Below, in pieces: positions 1-6,896 of a stretch of DNA of 34,110 nucleotides (position 1 is the first letter of the stretch; each line of letters starts with the position of its first letter). Made by a program: the position numbers and the translations under genes. Source of the stretch: Methylobacterium cerastii (GTDB taxonomy: Bacteria > Pseudomonadota > Alphaproteobacteria > Rhizobiales > Beijerinckiaceae); the NCBI RefSeq assembly GCF_022179125.1, contig NZ_BPQG01000020.1, forward strand, positions 1 to 34,110. Direction: 5' to 3'. A model generated the notes under the pieces. The model was not told the origin of the DNA, did not search any database, and saw nothing but the letters and a program-made list of their open reading frames with translations.

Positions 1-389
1 TGGAACCGGGGGAGGATCAGATCCTCGGCCAGGATCTGCGCCAGATCGCACAAGCGCCAGCGCACTACGCCGTGAGCGGCGGGCGTCGGCCCTTGTTCGA
101 TTAGGGCCTTCAGGACATCGCGCTGCCCGGCGTTCAGGCGCGGACGGGCACCAGGCGCCTTGCCGTCGATCAGCCCGTCCGGACCAGCCGCGTTGAAGGC
201 CAACACCCAGTCACGCACCGTCTGCAACCCGACCCCGCCGATCTCGGCCGCCTCCGAGCGCGAGCCGCCCGCCGAGATCACCGACAGCGCCAACAGGCGG
301 CGGGTCTGGGCCGGATTGCGCGAACCCTTGGCCAGAGCGCGCAAACTTTCGGCATCATAATCCGATCGCAGTGGCACCGGAGCAGCCAT
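1..389 (-). CDS. IS630-family transposase, N-terminal part (cut by window edge)
   Basis: The minus strand reads from an ATG at 389 to the window edge without a stop, about 129 residues. It starts MAAPVPLRSDYDAE and continues with LRALAKGSRNPAQTRRLLAL and a winged-helix or helix-turn-helix stretch (SRSEAAEIGGVGLQTVRDWV, then GPDGLIDGKAPGARPRLN). This is the standard DNA-binding head of IS630/Tc1-mariner-like transposases. The DDE catalytic domain would lie beyond position 1, so it cannot be judged whether the element is intact. A purine-rich GAGGAGGATG sits immediately upstream of the ATG and suits a ribosome binding site. The element lies downstream of the P450 operon. Confidence 0.8.
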   Translation of the reverse strand, partial: MAAPVPLRSDYDAESLRALAKGSRNPAQTRRLLALSVISAGGSRSEAAEIGGVGLQTVRDWVLAFNAAGPDGLIDGKAPGARPRLNAGQRDVLKALIEQGPTPAAHGVVRWRLCDLAQILAEDLILPRF

Positions 390-482
390 CACATCCTCCT
401 CAGGCTCCAAACCTGAAAAGAGAATCACGACCTGGATCGCGATGCTACCTCACGTGAATCACGTTCAACGGGGCTTGGTATA
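390..482. mobile_element. Probable terminal region of the IS630 element
   Basis: The stretch upstream of the transposase start should carry the IS end. IS630 elements insert at TA, and a TA/TATA occurs at 479-482. Reading inward on the minus strand from there gives CCAAGCCCCGTTGAACGTGA, a plausible terminal repeat. The other end is outside the window, so the inverted repeat cannot be confirmed. From 483 to 610 I see no gene or site. Confidence 0.35.
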
Positions 483-610
483 AGGCCACTTTTAGTCAAT
501 CTCGGCCAAAAATCGAGTTTCTGAACGAAGTCGAGCCGCCGCCGGTATCCGGGAAGTCTGCCTTCAAAGAAGACCGCATTTCAGGCGGCGCCCCCACACC
601 GCAAAGCCCT

Positions 611-1852
611 TCAAACGACGCCGCCGATCCCGATGCCAAGCTGTTCGGGACCGCGTAGCGAAGCACCGCTCCGATAGGGCGGCGGATCCGACAAAAGCCG
701 GGGTGCCACGAGGCGGCGGCTGAGGGCCACGAGGGCGATTTCGGTTTCGATCCGCGCGAGCGGCGCCCCCATGCAGTAGTGAAGTCCGCCGCCGAAGCCG
801 AAATGCTGGACGTCGTCACGATCGGGATCGAAGCGGTCGGGGTCGGCGAAGCGGGCGGGATCGCGGTTCGCGGCGGCAAACAGCAGGATGACGGGGGCAC
901 CCTTCGGAATGGTATGTCCGGCGATTTCGATGGTGCCCAGCGCCTTGCGGGTTCGGAAGTGCACCGGCGGTTCGTAGCGGAGCAATTCCTCGATGACCCG
1001 CGGGGCCCGCTCGGGGTCGGCCCGGAGCTTGTCCCATTCGTGGGGATGGCGCAGCAGCGTGAGCATGCCGTTGGTGATCAGGTTCACCGTCGTCTCGTGG
1101 CCCGCCACGAGCAGCAGGATCGCCGTCGAGATCAGATCGAAATCGCCCATGGCCGGCTTGCCATTGGGAGGCGGTGCAGCCAGCGCGCTGAGCAGGTCGG
1201 GCGTGGGCCGCCGGCGCTTCTCGCGGATCAGCGCACGCATGTAGCCGGAGATGGCGTCGAAGGCGGCGGCCGTCCGGTGCCGGCTGGCCTCGTCGTGGCG
1301 GGTATCGGGCTCCAGCGCGGTGGCGAGTTGCGAAGCCCAGGACTGGAATTGCGGCTCGTCCTTCTCCGGCACTCCGAGCATGTCGCAGATCACGGCGACC
1401 GGCAGCGGGTAGGAGAAATCCTCCACGAGGCAGATCTCGTCGCGTCCCCGGCAATCTTCGATCAGCGCGTCGACGTCGCGTTCGACACGCTGCCTCAGGG
1501 CCTGCACCCGCGTCACGGAGAATTCCCGCATGACGACGCCGCGCAGGGTGTCGTGATCGGGTGGATCGCGGAAGATCAGCGGGCGATGCGCGGTGACGAT
1601 GCGGTCCTTGATCGGGTTGAGCAGCCAATCCTTGATCGGGTTTCCGGTCCGCGGGCGGCGCGAGGGCGGCAGATCCTCGGAACTGAGCCGCGGATCGAAG
1701 ATCAGGCTGCGGATCGCCGCATGGGTGCTCACCACGACGCTGCCGTCGCTCTGGCGCGAGACAGGCTTCTCCCGCAGCCGCGCGTAGATCGGATAGGGAT
1801 CGGCTCGGTTGGCCGGGTCCAGCACCTCGGCAAACAGCGTGTCCTCAGGCAT
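611..1852 (-). CDS. Cytochrome P450 (bacterial class I type)
   Basis: A 413-residue soluble P450, the usual length for bacterial CYPs, that would insert one atom of O2 into an unknown organic substrate. The family signatures are all present: the I-helix oxygen-binding motif AGHETT at about residues 249-254, the K-helix ExxR in EELLR at about 288-292, and the heme loop HFGFGGGLHYCMGAPLAR with the thiolate ligand Cys360. The ATG at 1852 is chosen because it begins the conserved N-terminus (MPEDTLFAEVLDPANRADPY) and overlaps the reductase stop by eight bases (ATGCCTGA), implying translational coupling. An open frame extends further upstream only because it runs through the reductase gene. Electrons should come from the ferredoxin and reductase encoded just upstream. 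An internal NPIKD duplication is listed separately. The substrate cannot be predicted. Confidence 0.95.
   Translation of the reverse strand: MPEDTLFAEVLDPANRADPYPIYARLREKPVSRQSDGSVVVSTHAAIRSLIFDPRLSSEDLPPSRRPRTGNPIKDWLLNPIKDRIVTAHRPLIFRDPPDHDTLRGVVMREFSVTRVQALRQRVERDVDALIEDCRGRDEICLVEDFSYPLPVAVICDMLGVPEKDEPQFQSWASQLATALEPDTRHDEASRHRTAAAFDAISGYMRALIREKRRRPTPDLLSALAAPPPNGKPAMGDFDLISTAILLLVAGHETTVNLITNGMLTLLRHPHEWDKLRADPERAPRVIEELLRYEPPVHFRTRKALGTIEIAGHTIPKGAPVILLFAAANRDPARFADPDRFDPDRDDVQHFGFGGGLHYCMGAPLARIETEIALVALSRRLVAPRLLSDPPPYRSGASLRGPEQLGIGIGGVV
1605..1642. repeat. 24-bp in-frame duplication inside the P450 gene
   Basis: TCCTTGATCGGGTT occurs at 1605-1618 and again at 1629-1642, a period of 24 bases. 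In the P450 this gives the local protein duplication NPIKDWLLNPIKD near residues 70-82, just before the conserved RDPPDH segment. The insertion keeps the frame. Confidence 0.8.
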
Positions 1853-3209
1853 GACGAGCCTCGTCGGAACGGGAGACATGTGAGCCGGAGACTTGTGACC
1901 CGGAGACTTGTGACCCGGAGACTCGGCGCGGCGGCGGGAAGCCGGGGAGCCCGGAGACGATGCGATCCTGATCGCTCGCATCGCGGATCGGCGGGAAGGC
2001 GCCGCCGATCCGGATCGCCTCCGCATACGCGGGGAGCCACCGGGCCTGATCGAACGACACGGCACTGATGCTGCGCCCCTCGCGGCCGTAGACGGCGAGG
2101 AAGCGTCGCGAGGCGCGCGAGCCGTGAACGATCGCGACCGTATCCGCTCCCTCGCTGAGGCCGACGGCCTTGATGTTGATCCCGAATTGGCTCGACCAGA
2201 ACGCCGGGAGATGGTCGTAGGGGCGTTGGTCGTCGGCCGGCGCCAGCATGTTGCGTGCCGCATGGCCGCCTTGCGCGACGGCGTTGCCCCAGTGCTCCAC
2301 CGAGATCAGCCGATCCCCGTAGAGGGAGATCGGCCATCGCGCCACGTCTCCGGCCGCGTAGATGTCCGGGCACGGCGCGCCATCGGCGTCCAGGGTTCGG
2401 CACGCAGCATCGCAGGTCAAGCCGCTGGCATCGGCCATCAGGCCGGCCGCCTTCAGCCACCCCGTCTCCCGGACGGCGCCGAGCGCGACGATGACTAGGT
2501 CGGCCTCGACGACATGCTCGTCCGCAAGGTGGGCGCGAACCACCCGGCCGGTCGCGTCGCCCTCGAAGCGCAGCACCTGTGCGTTCGGACGATACGTGAC
2601 GCCGGCATCCTTGAGACAGTCCGCGATCACGCCGCCGACCCACGTACCGAGGGAGCGGGCGAGCGGGGTCAGGTTTGGATCGATCAGGGTGACCGGCAAT
2701 CCCAGGCTGCGGCAGCAGGAGGCCGCCTCGCAACCGATCAGGCCGGCGCCGACGATGAGGATGCGAGACGGACCCGCGACCAGGGCTGCACGCAGGCGCG
2801 CGGCGTCGTCACGGCCGCGCAGGGTGAAGATGTTGCCGAGCGTGCCGCCGGACTCCACCGGCCAGGGGCGGGCCCGCGCGCCGGTCGTGACGAGCAGCTT
2901 GTCGTAGGCAAGCACCGCCCCGTCCGCGAGGCCGATCGTGTGCGCGTGACGATCGAGGCCGATCACGGCCTGACCCAGCATCCAGCGCGCGTCGAGGTCT
3001 GCGCGTTGCGGAAGCTCGGTCGCGTCCGCGGCCAGTTCGCCGGAGAGGACGTGTTTCGACAGAGGCGGCCGGTCGTAGGGGCGGTGCGGTTCGTCGCCTA
3101 CGATCGTGATGCGGCCTCGATAACCGTTGAGGCGCAAGGCTTCCGCGCCGTGGAGGCCGGCGAGCGACGCGCCCACGACGATCATGCCGGGCGTGTCGAC
3201 GCCGCTCAC
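1845..3209 (-). CDS. FAD-dependent ferredoxin reductase (rhodocoxin/putidaredoxin reductase type)
   Basis: A 454-residue NAD(P)H-dependent flavoprotein expected to pass electrons to the neighbouring ferredoxin for the P450. The N-terminus has the FAD dinucleotide-binding fold (MIVVGASLAGLHGAEAL, residues 9-25). A second Rossmann motif (ILIVGAGLIGCEAA, about 149-163) binds the nicotinamide nucleotide, and IYAAGDVARWP at about 282-292 is the second FAD-contact motif of this family. The start is GTG at 3209, overlapping the ferredoxin stop as GTGA. The C-terminus is odd: after the natural fold end (near GLPGFPPPRR) it carries a low-complexity tail of VSGSQ-type repeats encoded by a 15-bp tandem array, probably a dispensable extension. 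The C-terminal dimerisation domain looks complete. Confidence 0.93.
   Translation of the reverse strand: MSGVDTPGMIVVGASLAGLHGAEALRLNGYRGRITIVGDEPHRPYDRPPLSKHVLSGELAADATELPQRADLDARWMLGQAVIGLDRHAHTIGLADGAVLAYDKLLVTTGARARPWPVESGGTLGNIFTLRGRDDAARLRAALVAGPSRILIVGAGLIGCEAASCCRSLGLPVTLIDPNLTPLARSLGTWVGGVIADCLKDAGVTYRPNAQVLRFEGDATGRVVRAHLADEHVVEADLVIVALGAVRETGWLKAAGLMADASGLTCDAACRTLDADGAPCPDIYAAGDVARWPISLYGDRLISVEHWGNAVAQGGHAARNMLAPADDQRPYDHLPAFWSSQFGINIKAVGLSEGADTVAIVHGSRASRRFLAVYGREGRSISAVSFDQARWLPAYAEAIRIGGAFPPIRDASDQDRIVSGLPGFPPPRRVSGSQVSGSQVSGSHVSRSDEARHA
1870..1929. repeat. 15-bp tandem repeat at the reductase/P450 junction
   Basis: Two exact copies of CCGGAGACTTGTGAC lie at 1885-1899 and 1900-1914, flanked by diverged copies at 1870-1884 and 1915-1929. 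The unit is five codons long, so the array adds VSRSD, VSGSQ and VSGSH-like units to the reductase C-terminus without a frameshift. It ends about 20 bases before the P450 start and may have arisen by slippage. Confidence 0.85.
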
Positions 3210-3454
3210 TGGGTCACTCCAGGCTCGGCCTGCATGCGTATGGCGCGGACGGGGCAGGCATGGACGGCGCGTTCGATCTCGCCCCGACGGGCGCGGGGGG
3301 GCGCCGGATCGTAGAACAGGATCTCATGGCCCCGCACGTCGAAGACTCCCGGCGCCGCAAAGCAGCACTGCGCATAGCCCTGACAACGGTTCAGGTCGAC
3401 CACGACGCGCAAGGGGACTTCCGCATCATCGATGGTCTGAGGAACGAGCGTCAT
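3206..3454 (-). CDS. [3Fe-4S] ferredoxin, P450 partner
   Basis: An 82-residue electron carrier linking the reductase to the P450. Cys24, Cys30 and Cys67 (in CQGYAQC and ACPVRAI) are the three cluster ligands. Tyr27 stands where a fourth cysteine would be in [4Fe-4S] proteins, which is the pattern of the single-cluster ferredoxins that serve bacterial P450s. Cys31 is an extra cysteine next to a ligand. I use the ATG at 3454. A TTG at 3484 would add ten residues (MAFDEQRPNP) and overlap the small upstream gene by 11 bases; neither start has a convincing Shine-Dalgarno sequence. The stop overlaps the reductase GTG by four bases. Confidence 0.93.
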   Translation of the reverse strand: MTLVPQTIDDAEVPLRVVVDLNRCQGYAQCCFAAPGVFDVRGHEILFYDPAPPRARRGEIERAVHACPVRAIRMQAEPGVTQ

Positions 3455-3473
3455 CGGGTTGGGTCGCTGTTCG

Positions 3474-3674
3474 TCAAATGCCAAGGAAGGGGCCGTCCTG
3501 ATCGTCGGCCTGCGGAATCAGTTTAGCAGCGGATCCCATGGGCAGGCCGGTCGTCACAGCCAGGACGAGCGTGGCCGCAAATGCAGTCAGCCCAGGTCTC
3601 CGTAGCATAGCGTAGGCGGACCGATTTGCACCGGATTCAAGTCTGGCGCTGCGGCAGATCGGCGTTGTCGTCAT
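3474..3674 (-). CDS. Small protein with signal-peptide-like segment, unknown function
   Basis: I do not recognise this 66-residue protein. Its ATG overlaps the stop of the glycosyltransferase gene as ATGA (3671-3674), and it fills the gap before the ferredoxin, so its place in the operon looks deliberate. Residues about 23-50 form a positively charged start (MLRRP), a hydrophobic core (LTAFAATLVLAVTTGL) and a small-residue end (PMGSAA) that resembles a Sec signal peptide. Cleavage after GSAA would leave only KLIPQADDQDGPFLGI. A second start at the internal ATG (MLRRPG) would give a cleaner 44-residue pre-peptide. Third-position GC is lower than in the adjacent genes (about two thirds by my count). 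It could be a peptide precursor, a small membrane subunit, or a non-functional open frame. Confidence 0.5.
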   Translation of the reverse strand: MTTTPICRSARLESGANRSAYAMLRRPGLTAFAATLVLAVTTGLPMGSAAKLIPQADDQDGPFLGI

Positions 3675-4960
3675 GCTGCGATCCCCCTGACGACGCGCCC
3701 GCCGCGAACGACATCGTCGATCCCCGAAAGAACGGCCTGTCTCGAATCGAGGCGGGCGAAGTCCTGAGCCAAGGCCTCGGCACGCATGCGGAAACGCGGT
3801 TGCGCGAGAACCGTGCCGATCGCGTCGCGAAGCGCGTCGACGGTCGGAGCGTTGGCGGCCAGGTTGAGGCCGGCGCCCGACCACTCGATGCGCGCGCCGA
3901 TCTCCGCCTTGTCCTCGGTCAGCCCGGACGAGACGATCGGCACGCCGGCTGCGAGGGCCTGCGAGACGCTGCCGTAACCGCCGTTCGTCACGAGGACGGC
4001 GACGTCGGACAGCATCGCGTCGAACGGAAGAAAGGGGGCGATGCGGGCGTTGCTCGGGATCGGCCCGCGAAGGGCCTCGACCGGGCGCCCTCCCGTGGTC
4101 GCGACGACGAGGAGGTCGTCGCGGTCCGCCAGCGCCGCCAAGGTCGGCTCGATCAGTTCGCCGAAGTCGGCGTTGGCGAGGGTGCCTTGCGTGACCAGAA
4201 CCACGGGCTTGCCGAGGTCGCGGGTCGCCCACCAATCCGGAAGCGGCACGTCGGCGTTCGTCACCGGCAGCAGGCCGGTGAAACGCAGGTTGGGCGGCAG
4301 CGTCCCGAAATCGTACTCGAAGCCCGGCACGGTCTGCTGGAGGAACAGGTCCGGCAGCGTGGCGATGGAATGAGGCAGCGCGGCCGGCAGAGCCGGTACG
4401 CCGAGGCGCGCGAGTTGATCGTTCGCGTAGACGCGCACGGGATCGGCGAAGGCTGCGTCCATGCCGGCCTTGAGGACCGCGTAACGGGCCTGCTCGGCGG
4501 AATCCTTCGCCGGCGGCAGGCCGAGGCCGACGGGCGCCTCGTCAGGCCTGTCGAGGAACAGGAAACTCACGTTCAGGACGACGATCGGCGGGCGCGGCTT
4601 GGAATCGAGCAACAGGGGCAGCACGCCGAGGAACATGCTTCCCGCGACGACGACATCGGGCTGCTCGTCGTCGATCAGCCGACGCAGGGCGTCCGTCTGG
4701 TGCGGGATGGGATCGATGAAGCGTCGCGCGAATTCCAGCCGATAACGCTCCGGGCCCGCCGGCAGATCGATCGCGCGATATTCGGCGGCATGGTCGTCGT
4801 CGATGGGCGAAAACCGTAGGCCCGCGGCCTCGGCCTTTTTCCGGAATCGTTCGACCGTAGTCATGACGACCACGTCCCCGCGTGCGGCCAGAAGTCGGCC
4901 GACCGCGAGCAGCGGGTTGACGTGCCCGGTCAAGGCCGTGGCTGCGATCAGCACCTTCAT
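3671..4960 (-). CDS. GT1-family glycosyltransferase (MGT/YjiC-like, UDP-sugar dependent)
   Basis: A 429-residue GT-B fold enzyme of the macrolide/flavonoid glycosyltransferase type, expected to move a sugar from an NDP-sugar to a small hydrophobic acceptor in the cytoplasm. The N-terminal half has the acceptor-domain start MKVLIAATALTGHVNP, whose His is at the position of the GT1 catalytic base. The C-terminal half has the donor-binding signature (APFLPFDAMLSDVAVLVTNG followed by GYGSVSQALAAGVPIV). In this motif Asn replaces the usual His before GG, and the final acidic residue region reads TEDKAE rather than the common DQ pair. The ATG at 4960 is chosen for the conserved start and an AAGGGA about ten bases upstream. 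The first gene of the operon; a sugar-decorated P450 product is the likely context. The acceptor is unknown. Confidence 0.9.
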   Translation of the reverse strand: MKVLIAATALTGHVNPLLAVGRLLAARGDVVVMTTVERFRKKAEAAGLRFSPIDDDHAAEYRAIDLPAGPERYRLEFARRFIDPIPHQTDALRRLIDDEQPDVVVAGSMFLGVLPLLLDSKPRPPIVVLNVSFLFLDRPDEAPVGLGLPPAKDSAEQARYAVLKAGMDAAFADPVRVYANDQLARLGVPALPAALPHSIATLPDLFLQQTVPGFEYDFGTLPPNLRFTGLLPVTNADVPLPDWWATRDLGKPVVLVTQGTLANADFGELIEPTLAALADRDDLLVVATTGGRPVEALRGPIPSNARIAPFLPFDAMLSDVAVLVTNGGYGSVSQALAAGVPIVSSGLTEDKAEIGARIEWSGAGLNLAANAPTVDALRDAIGTVLAQPRFRMRAEALAQDFARLDSRQAVLSGIDDVVRGGRVVRGIAA

Positions 4961-4991
4961 GGCGGTGCGTCCCTTAAAAATTCGATTGCGA

Positions 4992-5014
4992 TGCAGTGAG
5001 TACGCTGCACTGCA
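4992..5014. promoter_or_regulatory. Dyad of LysR-box form upstream of the glycosyltransferase operon
   Basis: TGCAGTG (4992-4998) and CACTGCA (5008-5014) are perfect inverted arms around nine bases. Written differently, the site is TGCAGT-N11-ACTGCA, which contains the T-N11-A core typical of LysR-type regulators. It lies 32-54 bases upstream of the glycosyltransferase ATG, where an operator or activator site would act. No regulator gene is adjacent in the window. Confidence 0.4.
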
Positions 5015-5684
5015 CCCAACGGTTACGTGCCCTAATCGCGACCAAGTGTGCCAGCACACGCGGCTCCGTGGTTGCGATGGCGCGGGCGATCGTCGACGAC
5101 ACCGATTCCACGCAGGCCCGGTTCGTGATCGATCGGTCCCGACAGGCGGCGGGCCTCACGGATGCTGGGGCCGCGGCCTCGAATGCCTTTGGTGAGTTCG
5201 TGGAGGAACTCCAGCGTGAGATCCGCGCGGCAGGGGCGGCGAGCAACGCGCTCGGCAATCTGTCGCGGACATGGATGCCTCACGCTTCGGCACCGCAATT
5301 GCGGGCCTGCGATGATCTAGGCTTCCGTCCGGCAGGTGCAGCGACGACCACCGGAACCAACGACAAAATAAGCGTCCTTGAATCCTACCGGTTCTACTCC
5401 GCCACTCCCTCGCCCGAGAGTCGCGATAGGCAGCCGAGGATGGTCGAACCTAACATACTCGGCGTCATCGCTCCCGCTTCACCGAAACGAGTCAATATCA
5501 GTCATAAATAGGGGGTCAGCCTTGGATCTACGTCGTACAAAGAGGATGACGTCTGGAACGATTAATGGACTGCGAGGCCGACGCGCCGGGTGCCTCAGCC
5601 AGCCGCCGTACAATCTCAACGGCAAACCGAGGATCTCTTAACTCGACGCCACGACCAGCCGACCCCGTCACCGGCATCAACCAC
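5015..5684. other. 670-bp region without a recognisable gene
   Basis: This lies between the start of the P450/glycosyltransferase operon and the end of gspF. On the plus strand an open frame runs 4996-5511, with an internal ATG at 5077. Its part up to about 5260 has coding-like third positions (mostly G or C) and a helical, Ala-rich translation (for example NAFGEFVEELQREIRAAGA). After that the composition shifts and the translation loses protein character. It has no convincing ribosome binding site and matches no family I know. It may be the remnant of a gene. The part from 5330 to 5640 looks relatively AT-rich and non-coding. Confidence 0.4.
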
Positions 5685-6896
5685 TCACTGAGCCAGTTGC
5701 CCCACGCTCAGGATCGCGCCCATCACCGAGACGATGAGGCCGCCGATCAGGCCGCCGATGGCGATCGTGACCAGCGGCGTGATCAGGGCGAGGAGGCGGT
5801 CGATGCGCTGGCGGGTCTGGGTCTCGTGCATCTCGGCGGCGTGGATCAGGACGCTGCCGAGGCGGTTCACCTGCTCGCCGCTGGCGATGAGGTTGAGGGT
5901 CGAAGGCGCGTAGGCTTTCAGGCTGGAGAGGCCGGAGGCGAGGGTGCCGCCCTCGGTGAGGCGGCGGCCTGCCTCGTCCAGCGCCTGCCGGAAGATCCGG
6001 TTGTTTGCGAGCGGGCGCGTCGCCGCCACCGCATCCGGGATCGGGACCTCCGCCTGCAGCAGCGTCCCGAGGACACGGCAGATCCGGCCGAGCTCGACCC
6101 CGACCACGATGCTGCGCAGCAACGGCAGCCGCAGGGCGAGCCGGCTGCGGCCTGCGGCGAAACCGGGCTTGCGCCAGGTCTGCGCGAGGCCGAGGGCGAG
6201 CGCGGCGGTGCCGGCGAGGAGGAACGGCCAGCCGGCCGAGAGGCCGGCGCCGAGGGCGCCCGCGGCGCGGATCGCGAAGGGCGGCTCGCGGCCGCTGCCC
6301 TCGAACAGCGGCGCCAGCGCGGGCACCAGCACGCCGACGATCATGACGAGGGTGCCGATCGCCATCAGCACGAGCAGCGCCGGGTAGATCAGTGCGGAGG
6401 AGAGGTGGCGGCGCACGGCGTCGCGGCGCTCGATCGAGGCGGTGAGCGAGGCCAGCACGTCGACGAGGGTGCCGGTCGCCTCGCCCGCGCGCAGGATGTC
6501 GACCATGTCGGCCGGGAAGGCTTGAGGATGGGACGCCATCGCCCGTGACAGCGAGGCTCCGCCGACCACCCGCTCGAGCACGTCGGCGATGATCGGCTTC
6601 AACGCCCCCGACGCCTGCCGCTCGACCAGGCGCAGCGCCCGGTCCACGGTCAGCCCCGCGGCGACGAGGGTTCCGAACTCCTTCAGGAAGGCGATGCGGG
6701 CCGCGTCGTTCACCCGGTCGCGGCCGAGCAGGTCCCGGCGCCAGAACGGGATCGCCTCGGCCGCGGCCTCGATGGCGAAGACCTGGAGGCCGTCCAGCCG
6801 CAGCTGCGCCACCGCCCGCTGGCGGCTCTCGGCCTCGACCCGGCCGCTGCGCGCGCGGCCGTCTGCGGCGTAGGCCTTGTACGCGAACGCCGCCAT
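5685..6896 (-). CDS. gspF: Type II secretion inner-membrane platform protein GspF
   Basis: A 403-residue polytopic protein of the GspF/PilC family, the inner-membrane platform contacted by the GspE ATPase and GspL. It starts MAAFAYKAYAADGRARSGRV, the standard family opening. Two related cytoplasmic helical domains follow (FLKEFGTLVAAGLTVDRALR near 67-90, and its second-half counterpart GRICRVLGTLLQAEVPIPDA). Hydrophobic segments lie at about 163-190 (IYPALLVLMAIGTLVMIVG), 210-235 and 375-395 (TPLVTIAIGGLIGGLIVSVM). Length is normal. It directly follows gspE, the two genes sharing one base at 6896, so they form an EF operon. Confidence 0.96.
   Translation of the reverse strand: MAAFAYKAYAADGRARSGRVEAESRQRAVAQLRLDGLQVFAIEAAAEAIPFWRRDLLGRDRVNDAARIAFLKEFGTLVAAGLTVDRALRLVERQASGALKPIIADVLERVVGGASLSRAMASHPQAFPADMVDILRAGEATGTLVDVLASLTASIERRDAVRRHLSSALIYPALLVLMAIGTLVMIVGVLVPALAPLFEGSGREPPFAIRAAGALGAGLSAGWPFLLAGTAALALGLAQTWRKPGFAAGRSRLALRLPLLRSIVVGVELGRICRVLGTLLQAEVPIPDAVAATRPLANNRIFRQALDEAGRRLTEGGTLASGLSSLKAYAPSTLNLIASGEQVNRLGSVLIHAAEMHETQTRQRIDRLLALITPLVTIAIGGLIGGLIVSVMGAILSVGQLAQ

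Noticed and set aside
611-2263. Apparent 550-residue P450 with a long N-terminal extension
   Set aside because: The extra 137 residues are out-of-frame reductase sequence; the P450 fold begins at the ATG at 1852.
3474-4235. 253-codon minus-strand frame over the 3' part of the glycosyltransferase
   Set aside because: Only its last 66 codons, after the glycosyltransferase stop, are plausible as a gene; the rest is an Arg-rich shadow.
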